Source: Enterococcus cecorum (GTDB lineage: Bacteria; Bacillota; Bacilli; Lactobacillales; Enterococcaceae). Taken from it: 64,000 nucleotides of DNA. The position numbers and the translations under genes were made by a program. Shown piece by piece: positions 48,150-56,214 of this stretch. Numbering within the stretch: the first letter of the stretch is position 1; each line of letters begins with the position of its first letter. Location: NCBI RefSeq assembly GCF_023221775.1, contig NZ_JAKUDS010000001.1:124001-188000 (forward strand). The letters run 5' to 3'. The notes beneath the pieces were generated by a model. That model did not search any database, was not told the DNA's origin, and was given only the letters and a program-made list of their open reading frames with translations.

Positions 48150-48728
48150 TTAATATTTACCGTCTACAAATAATTCATAAAGTGCATCTGAAAAAATAGT
48201 ATATGCAGATTTACCGAAATGTAGGCCATCATCCAATGTCCCTTGTAAAAGTTGTGTAACAGGCACTTCTTGATTTGATAATAATTGATATAAGGATAAG
48301 AATTTCAGATTATAAGCTACACATTCTTCCTCTAAAATTTTTGAATAAGTTAAAACCAAGTGATTTGTCCGAAATTGTTGTTTATTTTCATCTACAGGTG
48401 GAGGAGAAACCAGAATAATTTGTTGTGAATGATATTTTTTTAGCAACCTTGTTATAATCTCATTGATATTTATTTTAAATTGTTCTAATGGGATTTGTTT
48501 ATGGGTGGCTAAATCATTGGTTCCTAATAATACTACAAGATAGTCAAAATTTTGGTTGGGACCAAGTTTGTTGTATTGTTGTAGGAATTGTTGTGAATTA
48601 ATTCCCGACACAGCGGTATTTGTAATATTGATTGAAGCATCTTTTTCTTTTAATAGATGGTTCAGTATGGGTTGTTGATAGCCTTCGTGTCGAGCAATAA
48701 GACTATCTCCAGACAAATAAATATGCAA
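48150..48728 (-). CDS. SGNH/GDSL hydrolase
   Basis: This cytoplasmic esterase-like protein of 192 residues has HIYLSGDSLIARHEGY (serine block), a TAVSGINSQQF glycine block, VVLLGTNDLA (Asn block) and LDDGLHFGKSAY (Asp/His). It looks complete. The start is a TTG at 48728 preceded by GAGAAGGTG at a suitable distance; no ATG with a ribosome site is available. It has no signal peptide, unlike the lipase at 12.9 kb. Substrate unknown. Confidence 0.85.
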   Translation of the reverse strand: MHIYLSGDSLIARHEGYQQPILNHLLKEKDASINITNTAVSGINSQQFLQQYNKLGPNQNFDYLVVLLGTNDLATHKQIPLEQFKININEIITRLLKKYHSQQIILVSPPPVDENKQQFRTNHLVLTYSKILEEECVAYNLKFLSLYQLLSNQEVPVTQLLQGTLDDGLHFGKSAYTIFSDALYELFVDGKY

Positions 48729-48816
48729 TTTAATCACCTTCTCTTTTTTTAGTATAGCACATATGAACAATATTGTCTGAATATATCAAATAGAATAAAT
48801 AGGTTAGTTGATTGTA

Positions 48817-49091
48817 ATGAAGGTATTATTAAGCATAGTGATATTATTGACAAAAATCATTGCTGGTTTCCTATTTTTGGTTATCATAGTTATCGGTGGT
48901 ATCCAATACATGAAAGCTAATCCAACAAAATAACAAACGCGTTATCTGGTAAAAGGCCTATTAGTTGGTTTTTTGTAGGGATGATGATTAGTATTGTGAT
49001 TGATTGGCAATGGATTGGAATTGGTGGAGGACTTGGTCAGTTTATAGGCACGGTCATTGGTTCGCAAATTTCAAAACAAGAAAAGAGGTAG
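48817..49091 (+). pseudogene. Broken small membrane-protein gene (stop plus frameshift)
   Basis: The frame from ATG 48817 encodes a hydrophobic segment (AGFLFLVIIVIGGIQYM) and then a TAA at 48931. The same frame continues QTRYLVKGLLVGFL to a TAG at 48976. The gene's last part is one base out of frame (MMISIVIDWQWIGIGGGLGQ and FIGTVIGSQISKQEKR) after a T6 run at 48969-48974. Restoring one T and the stop codon gives a coherent two-helix protein of about 91 residues. Two independent lesions argue for a dead gene. Confidence 0.75.
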
Positions 49092-49097
49092 CAAAAA

Positions 49098-49733
49098 ATG
49101 GCATTTGATTATAAAAAGGAATTTAAACAATTTTATCAACCAAAAAAATACCCCGAGATCATAACCATTCCTAAAATGAACTTTATTGGCATATCTGGTC
49201 ATGGTGATCCAAATGAAGAAAATGGTGCTTATCAAAAGGCGGTACAGGAATTATATACCTTAAGTTATACGCTAAAAATGAGTTATAAAACAAATTATCA
49301 GATTTCAGGCTTTTTTGAATATGTTGTGCCACCGCTTGAGGGATTTTGGTGGCAACTTGGAATAGACGGCTACGATTGGACGCGTAAAGATTTGTTTCAA
49401 TGGTTGTCGGTGATTCGTGTGCCTGATTTTATCACAGAAAAAGATTTTGAGTGGGCCAAAAATCAAGCCATCGCTAAAAAGAAATTGACCAATGTGCAGG
49501 CTAAACTAATGACGATTGATGAAGGAGAAGTCGTACAAATAATGCATATCGGTCCATATGATACGGAAATTCAAACGGTGGTAAAAATGATTATTTATCT
49601 CGCAGAAGTTGGCTATGAAGAAGATTTTAGCTCGCAACGGCATCATCATGAAATTTACCTATCTGATCCGAGAAGATGTGCACCCGAGAAGATGAAAACA
49701 ATCTTACGTCATCCGGTTCGCCCAAAAAAGTAG
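49098..49733 (+). CDS. GyrI-like small-molecule-binding domain protein
   Basis: A 211-residue stand-alone GyrI/SHS2-type domain, the ligand-binding module found in BmrR-like regulators. The features are FIGISGHGDPNEENGAYQ at the start, a central WWQLGIDGYDW and GEVVQIMHIGPYDTE near residue 150, which holds the conserved Gly-Pro-Tyr of the binding cleft. No DNA-binding domain is attached. GAGG precedes the ATG, and it starts 7 bases after the broken membrane gene. Confidence 0.85.
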   Translation: MAFDYKKEFKQFYQPKKYPEIITIPKMNFIGISGHGDPNEENGAYQKAVQELYTLSYTLKMSYKTNYQISGFFEYVVPPLEGFWWQLGIDGYDWTRKDLFQWLSVIRVPDFITEKDFEWAKNQAIAKKKLTNVQAKLMTIDEGEVVQIMHIGPYDTEIQTVVKMIIYLAEVGYEEDFSSQRHHHEIYLSDPRRCAPEKMKTILRHPVRPKK

Positions 49734-49740
49734 GTACGCG

Positions 49741-50412
49741 ATGAATCTAAAGCAACGATACAAACAGTTAAAACAGAATATTCCTGCAATTTATTTGGTG
49801 ATGAAGTCTAGTGAAATTCCTATTTTAGCAAAAATTTTGGCTTTCTTAACCATTGCCTATGCCTTATCACCAATTGATTTGATTCCGGATTTTAACCCGG
49901 TGTTATGGTATTTGGTATTTAAGCATTTTAGAAAACCTGTGATTACCAATCAATTCATCTCAAATAAATTGGAAAATGCCAGTGATCTAGTATCTGCCAA
50001 GATGATTTACAATTGGTTATTGCATTACGATGATAAAAAAGGGATTATGATTATCAATAAGGATTCGTTTGCGATGACTTATCGGGCAGAATTAACAGCA
50101 GGTATTGATATGAAAAAGGTTAAAATCAAAGTAAGCGATGATAAAGTAACCGTGACAATACCAAAGTCAAAAATCAAAAACATCAATATCGATGAAAAAT
50201 CAATCAAATTCTATGATCAATCCTTTGCTTTATTTAAGGTCAACCAAAAACAAAACTTATTAGACGCCGTATCAAAAGCCAAGGAAGATGTACAGAAAAA
50301 AGGCGATGTGAAATCATTATTAAAACGTGCAGATCAACAAACAGCAGTCGTATTCAAAGGTATGCTAGAAGATAATATTCAAGACCGCAAGCTAGTAATC
50401 CAACAAAAATAG
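49741..50412 (+). CDS. Fused DUF1232 (N) - DUF4230 (C) protein, probable deletion chimera
   Basis: The first about 57 residues carry the DUF1232 (YkvA) core KILAFLTIAYALSPIDLIPD followed by FNPVL. They then change abruptly to WYLVFKHFRKPVITNQF, which looks like the end of a transmembrane helix. The remainder (about 70-223) is a DUF4230-like domain (FISNKLENASDLVSAKM, INKDSFAMTYRAELTAGID, KIKVSDDKVTVTIPKSK). DUF1232 normally continues with its second helix, and DUF4230 normally has its own anchor, so the joint looks like an in-frame deletion between neighbouring genes. No stop breaks the fusion, so a product is possible. Confidence 0.7.
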   Translation: MNLKQRYKQLKQNIPAIYLVMKSSEIPILAKILAFLTIAYALSPIDLIPDFNPVLWYLVFKHFRKPVITNQFISNKLENASDLVSAKMIYNWLLHYDDKKGIMIINKDSFAMTYRAELTAGIDMKKVKIKVSDDKVTVTIPKSKIKNINIDEKSIKFYDQSFALFKVNQKQNLLDAVSKAKEDVQKKGDVKSLLKRADQQTAVVFKGMLEDNIQDRKLVIQQK

Positions 50413-50423
50413 TAAAGCAGCCC

Positions 50424-50456
50424 CAGGAGTGTATCATGCCTTCCTGTTTTTTTTTT
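50424..50456 (+). terminator. Terminator after the DUF1232-DUF4230 gene
   Basis: CAGGA pairs with TCCTG (short 5-base stem, possibly extended by weak pairs), followed by T10. Confidence 0.6.
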
Positions 50457-50536
50457 GAATGTGCAAATTGATACTGTTTTCAATAGCGTGTTATGTTATA
50501 CTTATTCTGTATGAATTTATAGATAGGATGTTGTAT

Positions 50537-51316
50537 ATGAGTCAAATAAAAATTATTTTTTTCGATATTGATGGTACACTCATTGATATGAATAGAAAGA
50601 AAATCACTCCTAAAATGTTAGAAACGCTCATTCGTTTGAAAGAAAAGGGCATCAAAATATGTTTAGCGAGTGGTCGTGCACCGATTCAGATCCCACAATT
50701 TGAGGGTGTAGAATTTGATGCTTTTTTAACTTTCAATGGTTCGTATTGTTATACAGCTGATGTAGATATTTATTCAAATCCATTGTCAAAAGAAGATGTT
50801 CAACGGGTAATTGAAAATAGTATGAAATTAAACCGTTCAGCTTCGATTGCAACTAAAGATTTCATTGTTGCAAATAGTGCTGACGAAGAATTGACAGCAT
50901 ATTTTAATGTGGGTGGTTTTAGTATAAATGTTGTGGATGATTTTACAGAAAAAGTGAATGATAATACTATTTATCAAATGATGGTCAGTGGTTATCCCGA
51001 AGAATATCCACAAATGTTGGAAAATGTAGCGCAAGCGCAAATTACTGCTTGGTGGAATAAAGCTTTTGATGTGATTCCAAAAACTGGAGGCAAAGGAGTC
51101 GGCGTTGAAAAAATTCTTGACTTTTATGGTTTTGTGAAAGAAGAAGCCCTAGCCTTTGGAGACGGTGGCAATGATATTGAGATGTTACAGACAGTAGGAA
51201 CAGGTGTGGCGATGGGCAACGCACTAGACCACGTCAAAGATATTGCCGATGATGTTTGTGGTCATGTAGCAGAAGATGGTATCTATCATTATTGTTTAGC
51301 AAAGGGATTGATCTAA
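50537..51316 (+). CDS. Cof-type HAD-family phosphatase
   Basis: This haloacid-dehalogenase phosphatase of 259 residues acts on a small phosphorylated metabolite. The motifs are IIFFDIDGTLIDMN (nucleophile Asp, motif I), LASGRAP (motif II), GGKGVGVEK (lysine, motif III) and AFGDGGNDIEMLQ (motif IV), with a C2 cap between. The ATG at 50537 is preceded by AGGA. The stop and its surrounding 34 bases are duplicated in tandem directly downstream. Confidence 0.92.
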   Translation: MSQIKIIFFDIDGTLIDMNRKKITPKMLETLIRLKEKGIKICLASGRAPIQIPQFEGVEFDAFLTFNGSYCYTADVDIYSNPLSKEDVQRVIENSMKLNRSASIATKDFIVANSADEELTAYFNVGGFSINVVDDFTEKVNDNTIYQMMVSGYPEEYPQMLENVAQAQITAWWNKAFDVIPKTGGKGVGVEKILDFYGFVKEEALAFGDGGNDIEMLQTVGTGVAMGNALDHVKDIADDVCGHVAEDGIYHYCLAKGLI

Positions 51317-51355
51317 ATATCATTATTGTTTAGCAAAGGGATTGATCTAAATATC
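51284..51355. repeat. Tandem duplication of 34 bases at the end of the HAD gene
   Basis: 51284-51317 is repeated exactly at 51318-51351, and four bases of a third copy follow. The unit starts TATCATTATTGTTTAG and contains the last codons and stop of the HAD gene. The first copy holds the true stop (51314-51316), so the protein is unaffected. Confidence 0.95.
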
Positions 51356-51635
51356 GCTCTCATATTAATCAGTAAACAGGTAATGTTGTCACAGTAAATT
51401 TATTTGGAGAAAAAATAGGAATTCAAAAAAATGATTTACTCTGAAGATGGATTAGTGAATTATTTTTGTAAGTGGACGAACTTTTTTCGAAAAAAATCCC
51501 ATTATATGAAAAAATTAATATCGAATGTTTCTACCCTATTTCTGAAGAATACTGTTTTAACAAATTTTAGCCAAACGAATAATAAAAGAGGTTGGCCCCA
51601 AAGTAGTTTAACAAGATAACAAAAAATTAATCATT
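51356..51635. other. Region without a recognisable gene
   Basis: A 62-codon open frame (51431-51619, starts MIYSEDGLV) and short protein-like stretches in other frames (for example VDELFSKKIPLYEK near 51473, then IECFYPISEEYCF) occur here. No frame has a ribosome site plus family match. This may be the residue of a decayed gene. Confidence 0.4.
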
Positions 51636-51643
51636 AATAAAAA

Positions 51644-51696
51644 AATCCGAATATTCAACTTGATTACCCATAAAATCAATGATGAATATTCGGATT
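51644..51696 (-). terminator. Large hairpin, probable terminator for the minus strand
   Basis: AATCCGAATATTCA and TGAATATTCGGATT form a perfect 14-base stem, with an inner TTGATT/AATCAA stem. Read on the minus strand it is followed by T7, so it is a strong terminator for transcripts coming from the DHA2 transporter gene. Confidence 0.75.
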
Positions 51697-51715
51697 ATTT
51701 AATGCTCATTTTTAT

Positions 51716-51742
51716 AAGGGGTTGCTAATGGGTCAACCCCTT
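51716..51742. terminator. Hairpin close to the end of the DHA2 transporter gene
   Basis: AAGGGGTTG pairs perfectly with CAACCCCTT around a 9-base loop, with T5 on the plus side. Confidence 0.7.
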
Positions 51743-51750
51743 TTTCTGTG

Positions 51751-53172
51751 TTAATTGTTTTCTGGAAGGATTTCTTGCGTCATTTCCACTTGTTTTTGTG
51801 GTGAACGTACAAAGAAGGAAAGGATAAGTCCAAGAATAGCTAACCCAATCACGAAATAGGTGCTCAGGTGTGTACCGTTCACAAAAGCTTGTTGATTGGA
51901 TTCAGCACTGGTAGCTTGCCCGAATTGTAACAAACAAGTCGTTAAGGCAGTACAGATAGCCCCGATTACTTGTTGGAAGGTATTGATAATCGTGCTGCCA
52001 TCTGTTGATAAATGTGGAGGTAAGGCACTTAACCCACTAGATTGCGCAGGGGACATTGATAATGGAATCCCAATCATCAACAATAAATGGCAGAAAATCA
52101 CATAAGCAATAGAATTATCAGTTGAGAAGCGGCTAAATAAAAAGGCGCCGACAAGTGTAAAGATAAAGCCAAGTGGCACAAGAACTTTTGGCCCCATCTT
52201 GTCATATAATTTTCCTGAAGCAAATGAAACCACTGCGTTTAAAATGCCTCCTGGTAACATAATCATCCCAGTTAAGGCAACAGGTAAGAGTAAACCGTTT
52301 TGTAGGTATTGTGGTAATAAAAACATCGCGGATAAGGTAATTCCAAAGTTAATCATGACCAATAAAGTACCGACTAAAAATCCCGGATTGCCCAATGCTT
52401 TTAAATTTAAGATTGGATGAGACATTTTCAATTGACGAGCAATATAGATGATTAATGCAATCAGACCGATAACTAATGAAGAGACCACGATAGGTGATTG
52501 GAAGGAGTATTCACTGGCTAAGCTAAAGCCAAGGACGATTCCGCCAAAACCTAAAGCAGAAGTAATCGTGCTGAGTAAATCAATTTTTGGCTTGGTTAAT
52601 TCAAATGGGCTTTCAATAAATTTAAAAGCTAATATCCAAGCAATGGCTAAAAATACTGCAAAACTAGCAAAGATTAAACGCCATGAAGCAATACTTAATA
52701 AAATTCCCGCTAAAGTAGGTCCCACAGCAGGTGCAAACATAATAATTAATGCGGCCATTCCCATCACAGCACCTAATTTTTGAATAGGGAAGACTTCCAT
52801 CGTCAAAGCAAAGAGAATCGGTAAAATCAATCCTGTACCAATCCCTTGAATCATACGTCCAGTTAATAATAGCCCGAAGTTTGGCGCAGCGGCACTAAGG
52901 ATTGATCCAATGAAGAAACTAGTTAATGAAAATAAGGTGAGTGTTTTGACCTTAAATATTTTCATCAATAGACTGGCAAAAGGTAAGACAATTCCGATAA
53001 TCATCATATAGCCAACGACTAGTAACTGAATGGTGCTAATTGGCAAACCAAAAGTCTTAGATAGTGCAGGTAAAGCGATATTTAAAGATGTTTCACTATA
53101 CATACCAACAAATGCGCCAATATATAATCCCGACATAATTAAAAATGGATGTTGATAAATTTTTCTTTTCAT
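51751..53172 (-). CDS. DHA2-family MFS drug transporter (14 helices)
   Basis: This is a proton-driven multidrug exporter of 473 residues with about 14 hydrophobic segments. The motifs typical of the QacA/EmrB/LmrB group are visible: LNIALPALSKTF near the N-terminus, GYMMIIGIVLPFASLL, LLLTGRMIQGIGTGLILPI and PAVGPTLAGILLS (the antiporter motif C region). The drug spectrum is not predictable. ATG start at 53172, with only a weak ribosome site (GGGGG about 6 bases upstream on this strand). A possible regulator remnant lies upstream. Confidence 0.9.
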   Translation of the reverse strand: MKRKIYQHPFLIMSGLYIGAFVGMYSETSLNIALPALSKTFGLPISTIQLLVVGYMMIIGIVLPFASLLMKIFKVKTLTLFSLTSFFIGSILSAAAPNFGLLLTGRMIQGIGTGLILPILFALTMEVFPIQKLGAVMGMAALIIMFAPAVGPTLAGILLSIASWRLIFASFAVFLAIAWILAFKFIESPFELTKPKIDLLSTITSALGFGGIVLGFSLASEYSFQSPIVVSSLVIGLIALIIYIARQLKMSHPILNLKALGNPGFLVGTLLVMINFGITLSAMFLLPQYLQNGLLLPVALTGMIMLPGGILNAVVSFASGKLYDKMGPKVLVPLGFIFTLVGAFLFSRFSTDNSIAYVIFCHLLLMIGIPLSMSPAQSSGLSALPPHLSTDGSTIINTFQQVIGAICTALTTCLLQFGQATSAESNQQAFVNGTHLSTYFVIGLAILGLILSFFVRSPQKQVEMTQEILPENN

Positions 53173-53289
53173 AATAACCCCCGTAACTAATTTTTTTGTG
53201 AAGTGTTTCTTTATGATTGATGATTAACTGGATAAAATCATATACAATCAGAACAGGAATTAGTTTATCAAAATTCGAGAAGTCTTCGT

Positions 53290-53404
53290 AAGTGTTTTTT
53301 TAAGGAAATTTCAGAAAATGAGAAGATTAGTTTTTATTTAAAAGAAAAAGTGGATGAAATCGATTTATCGTTGGAAAGATTAGGTAATAGGTTAAATAAT
53401 TGAT
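53290..53404 (+). pseudogene. Possible C-terminal remnant of a MerR-type regulator
   Basis: An open stretch without start encodes KCFFKEISENEKISFYLK then EKVDEIDLSLERLGNRLN and a stop at 53402-53404. The charged heptad-like pattern resembles the C-terminal dimer helix of MerR-family regulators, which often stand divergent to drug exporters like the one next to it. No DNA-binding half is seen. The assignment is weak. Confidence 0.3.
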
Positions 53405-53430
53405 GAGCTAAGGAGGCGATGTAAATAATA

Positions 53431-53458
53431 AATCCGTGCCCTAAAAAAGACACGGATA
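53431..53458 (-). terminator. Terminator of helD
   Basis: Read on the minus strand, ATCCGTG pairs with CACGGAT around a loop and is followed by a T-rich run. It lies 5 bases after the helD stop. Confidence 0.6.
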
Positions 53459-53462
53459 GGCA

Positions 53463-55739
53463 TTAATTGGTTTGAAAACTTTCAGGATTTAAGTCTAATA
53501 AATAGGGACTTAACTGACCTTTTTGAGAAACGATATGTAATTCATGCATGGCGCGGGTAAATATCGTATATAGAATTAATTGGTCATGTGAAGTGTGGAA
53601 TTGTTGGTTAACATCCCAAGCAATCACTCGGTCAAATTCCAACCCCTTTGCAAGATAGGCAGGAATAATCATGATATCACGCTTCATAAAGGTTTCCTCT
53701 GAATCAAGCAGTTGAACGGTTGCCTTTAGCTTTTCGTCTAATTGTTGGTAAAGATCCTGACATTCATGCGTTGTTTTACAAATAATTGCCGTTCGTAAAT
53801 GAGGTTGTTCCGCACTACATTGTTGGATAAATTGATTGAACCAAGTGATTTTTTCATTTTTATCAAGTGTCCATAAAGTAGGTAGACTGGCATGGCGAGC
53901 AGTAGCCACAACTTGGTCTTCTTGAGATAAAAACTGGTTCGCAAAGTCCGTAATTTCCTGCGTAGAACGATAACTAGTCGTTAATTGATAATTAGTCACT
54001 TCAACATCCGGGAAAAGACGATCGAGGCTGCCGACAATTGAATCATTACCAAAGATTTTTTGGTTTAAATCCCCGCATAGACTGATATTTGCTTTTGGAT
54101 ATAAACTACGCAATAAAGCAACTTGAGCTGGTGGAAAGTCTTGCATTTCATCGATAAAGATAAAGCGCCCCTTTTGTTCGACATAGATCGGATACAGTCC
54201 TTTTGCCAATAAGAAGTATAATGTTGCATCACTAGTTGTTAATTGGCGATTGCGCAAACGATTTTTTACTTCAACTAGATGCGTTTGATATTCCGCTACA
54301 TCAATGCCAGACACAGGCGCAATAGTTTTTAAGAAATGTAAGTATTGGGCTGCCAAATTGATGAATGTATAATTTTTCACCGCACGCTTGATTTTTCTAA
54401 ATTTCTTTTTGACTATTTGTTGGCGGAACTCTTTTAGCATTTTGCGCTCGGTTTTTTCGTCGGCTTCTAAATTCGGGTTGTCTTCAAAAGCTTGCTGGAG
54501 CATTTCTTCAGCGAGGGCCTTTACTTCAGGTAATTTTGCTTCGTCTTTCATCAAGCCACCGATTTTTTTCAATAGTCTTGTTTGTAAGAGTTGCATGCGT
54601 TGATGAATTGGCAAGTTTGGATTGGTTTCTAAATAATAAGCACGTATTTGTTCTTTAGATAAAAGCATGCGGTCGTTTAATTTTAGATTTCTAAACAATG
54701 GACCAACAGCGGTGATGCTCTTGAGATATGGCTTAATTTGATAGACGGCGGTGACACTCTGTTTAAAGCTATCGACAGCATTTTCTAAATCAGCCAAAAA
54801 TTCTTCTTCACTCATCGTATTTTTAGGAATTTCCATCGTTGGCAAGAGCTGTTGTAGAAAATCATTGAAAGTAAAGGTCGGTACTTGGCTTTCACCTAAA
54901 GACGGCAGCACCATCGAGATATAATCTGTAAATAAGCGGTTAGGGGAGAAAACGAGCACTTGTTTTTCATCTAACCATTGGCGATTATGGTATAAAATAT
55001 AGGCTACACGTTGCAAGAGTGCGGAGGTTTTTCCGCTTCCAGCAATCCCTTGAATTAAGACGGCCTTACTGTGGCTGTCACGGATGATGGTATTTTGCAT
55101 TTTTTGGATGGTCGCCACGATATTTTTCATTTGATTGCTGCTGGCTTCATCTAATACTTCAAGCAAGAATTCATCATTAATTGTATCATTAGTATCGACC
55201 ATTGCTTGTAGTTTGCCATCTGTGATTTTGAATTGTCGTTTTAAAGTAAGTTCGACTTCAAAGGTGTCCTGATCGGTTTGATAACTTGCTTTTCCAAGAT
55301 GACCTTCATAGTATAGGTTGGCAATCGGTGCACGCCAGTCAATGATGGTTGGTTCTTCATTTTTATCCCGTAAAGAAGCGATTCCCAGGTACAGTGTTTC
55401 GTCGAGCGCTTCTTCTTTGAAATCAATCCGTGCAAAATACGGACTTTTTTGCATAGCAGACAGTGTTTGGATACGTTTTTCTTGGGATTGGGCATTTTGA
55501 TATTTCATCATTAAATCTTGTTCGTGTTTTTGATATTCCACGACAGATTCGTAAAATGCCTCTTCAGAACCTGTTTGAATTTTTATATCGGCTAATTCTT
55601 TTAAATCACTTTGAAAATGGCCGTTCAATTCTTGTAATTTTCGACTTAAGATATTTTTCTCTTGTTCTATATTAACGAGTGTGGTATTTAAATGTTGAAT
55701 TTCTTGTTCTTTTGCGTTAATTGTAATCACCCCTAACAA
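53463..55739 (-). CDS. helD: RNA polymerase recycling motor ATPase HelD
   Basis: This UvrD/Rep-like ATPase, in Bacillus subtilis, removes stalled RNA polymerase from DNA. The 758 residues have an N-terminal coiled-coil arm (about 1-75) that enters the polymerase secondary channel, Walker A GIAGSGKTSALLQRVAYILY (about 230), FIDEMQDFPPAQVALLRSLY (Walker B) and the C-terminal helicase motifs TSYRSTQEI and KGLEFDRVIAWD. The start is unsure: a TTG at 55739 and a GTG at 55730 are possible, and AGGGGTGAT stands best placed for an ATT codon at 55721. Confidence 0.9.
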   Translation of the reverse strand: MLGVITINAKEQEIQHLNTTLVNIEQEKNILSRKLQELNGHFQSDLKELADIKIQTGSEEAFYESVVEYQKHEQDLMMKYQNAQSQEKRIQTLSAMQKSPYFARIDFKEEALDETLYLGIASLRDKNEEPTIIDWRAPIANLYYEGHLGKASYQTDQDTFEVELTLKRQFKITDGKLQAMVDTNDTINDEFLLEVLDEASSNQMKNIVATIQKMQNTIIRDSHSKAVLIQGIAGSGKTSALLQRVAYILYHNRQWLDEKQVLVFSPNRLFTDYISMVLPSLGESQVPTFTFNDFLQQLLPTMEIPKNTMSEEEFLADLENAVDSFKQSVTAVYQIKPYLKSITAVGPLFRNLKLNDRMLLSKEQIRAYYLETNPNLPIHQRMQLLQTRLLKKIGGLMKDEAKLPEVKALAEEMLQQAFEDNPNLEADEKTERKMLKEFRQQIVKKKFRKIKRAVKNYTFINLAAQYLHFLKTIAPVSGIDVAEYQTHLVEVKNRLRNRQLTTSDATLYFLLAKGLYPIYVEQKGRFIFIDEMQDFPPAQVALLRSLYPKANISLCGDLNQKIFGNDSIVGSLDRLFPDVEVTNYQLTTSYRSTQEITDFANQFLSQEDQVVATARHASLPTLWTLDKNEKITWFNQFIQQCSAEQPHLRTAIICKTTHECQDLYQQLDEKLKATVQLLDSEETFMKRDIMIIPAYLAKGLEFDRVIAWDVNQQFHTSHDQLILYTIFTRAMHELHIVSQKGQLSPYLLDLNPESFQTN

Positions 55740-55863
55740 TTCTTGACTTAAAATTATAGCATAGATTAGGGTGATTAACTACTATTTGATAGTAAAAAGT
55801 ATGTTATCAAACAAAGAAGATAAGTGATTACTTTCGAAGTCTTAACTAAAAGCTAAAAGATAG

Positions 55864-55891
55864 TTGACAATTCAGTTCGTTCGTTTATCAT
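55864..55891 (+). promoter_or_regulatory. Promoter of the tautomerase gene
   Basis: TTGACA (55864-55869) and TATCAT (55886-55891) are spaced by 16 bases, and the start codon is 32 bases on. Confidence 0.7.
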
Positions 55892-55922
55892 AAAATTAGA
55901 TTATTTTTGAGGAGGAATTTTG

Positions 55923-56102
55923 ATGCCATTCGTACACATTGAATTAGTGGAAGGTCGTAGCCAAGAACAATTAGAAAACATGATGAAAGATGTGACAGAA
56001 GCCGTTCACAAAAATACTGGTGCACCTAAAGAACATATTCATGTCATTATTAATGAAATGAAAAAAGGCACTTATGGTGTAAACGGTGAGTGGAAGAAAT
56101 AA
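55923..56102 (+). CDS. 4-oxalocrotonate tautomerase family protein
   Basis: A 59-residue tautomerase whose catalytic base is the proline exposed after removal of Met1 ([13 protein letters not shown]). The family's later residues are present in [14 protein letters not shown]. The size is that of the small hexameric tautomerases such as YwhB and DmpI. Its role in this organism is unclear. The ATG at 55923 follows GAGGAGG. A terminator follows. Confidence 0.9.
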   Translation: MPFVHIELVEGRSQEQLENMMKDVTEAVHKNTGAPKEHIHVIINEMKKGTYGVNGEWKK

Positions 56103-56109
56103 GCAGTTC

Positions 56110-56144
56110 AAAAATGTCTGGAAACTTTCTAGGCATTTTTTTTG
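56110..56144 (+). terminator. Terminator after the tautomerase gene
   Basis: AAAATGTCTGGAAA pairs with TTTCTAGGCATTTT around a short loop, followed by T8. Confidence 0.85.
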
Positions 56145-56178
56145 TTCGATTTTTCTAGCATTTCTTTTCATTTTTTTC

Positions 56179-56207
56179 TTGCAATTTTCAAGAAATGGTG
56201 TTTAAAT
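56179..56207 (+). promoter_or_regulatory. Promoter of the thrS T-box transcript
   Basis: TTGCAA (56179-56184) and TTAAAT (56202-56207) with 17-base spacing lie immediately upstream of the T-box leader. Confidence 0.6.
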
Positions 56208-56214
56208 AGAAAAC

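Noticed and set aside
51431-51619. 62-codon open frame after the HAD gene
   Set aside because: No ribosome site before its ATG and no family likeness. Other frames hold equally protein-like scraps, so I kept only a region note.
51644-51742. Two adjacent hairpins as an attachment site or transposon end
   Set aside because: Their stem-loop form with T or A runs and place after convergent genes fits terminators; there is no target duplication or recombinase.
52199-52783. Plus-strand frames of 73 and 111 codons antisense to the DHA2 transporter
   Set aside because: They are shadows of the membrane protein's codon pattern, have no ribosome sites, and overlap a clear 14-helix protein on the other strand.
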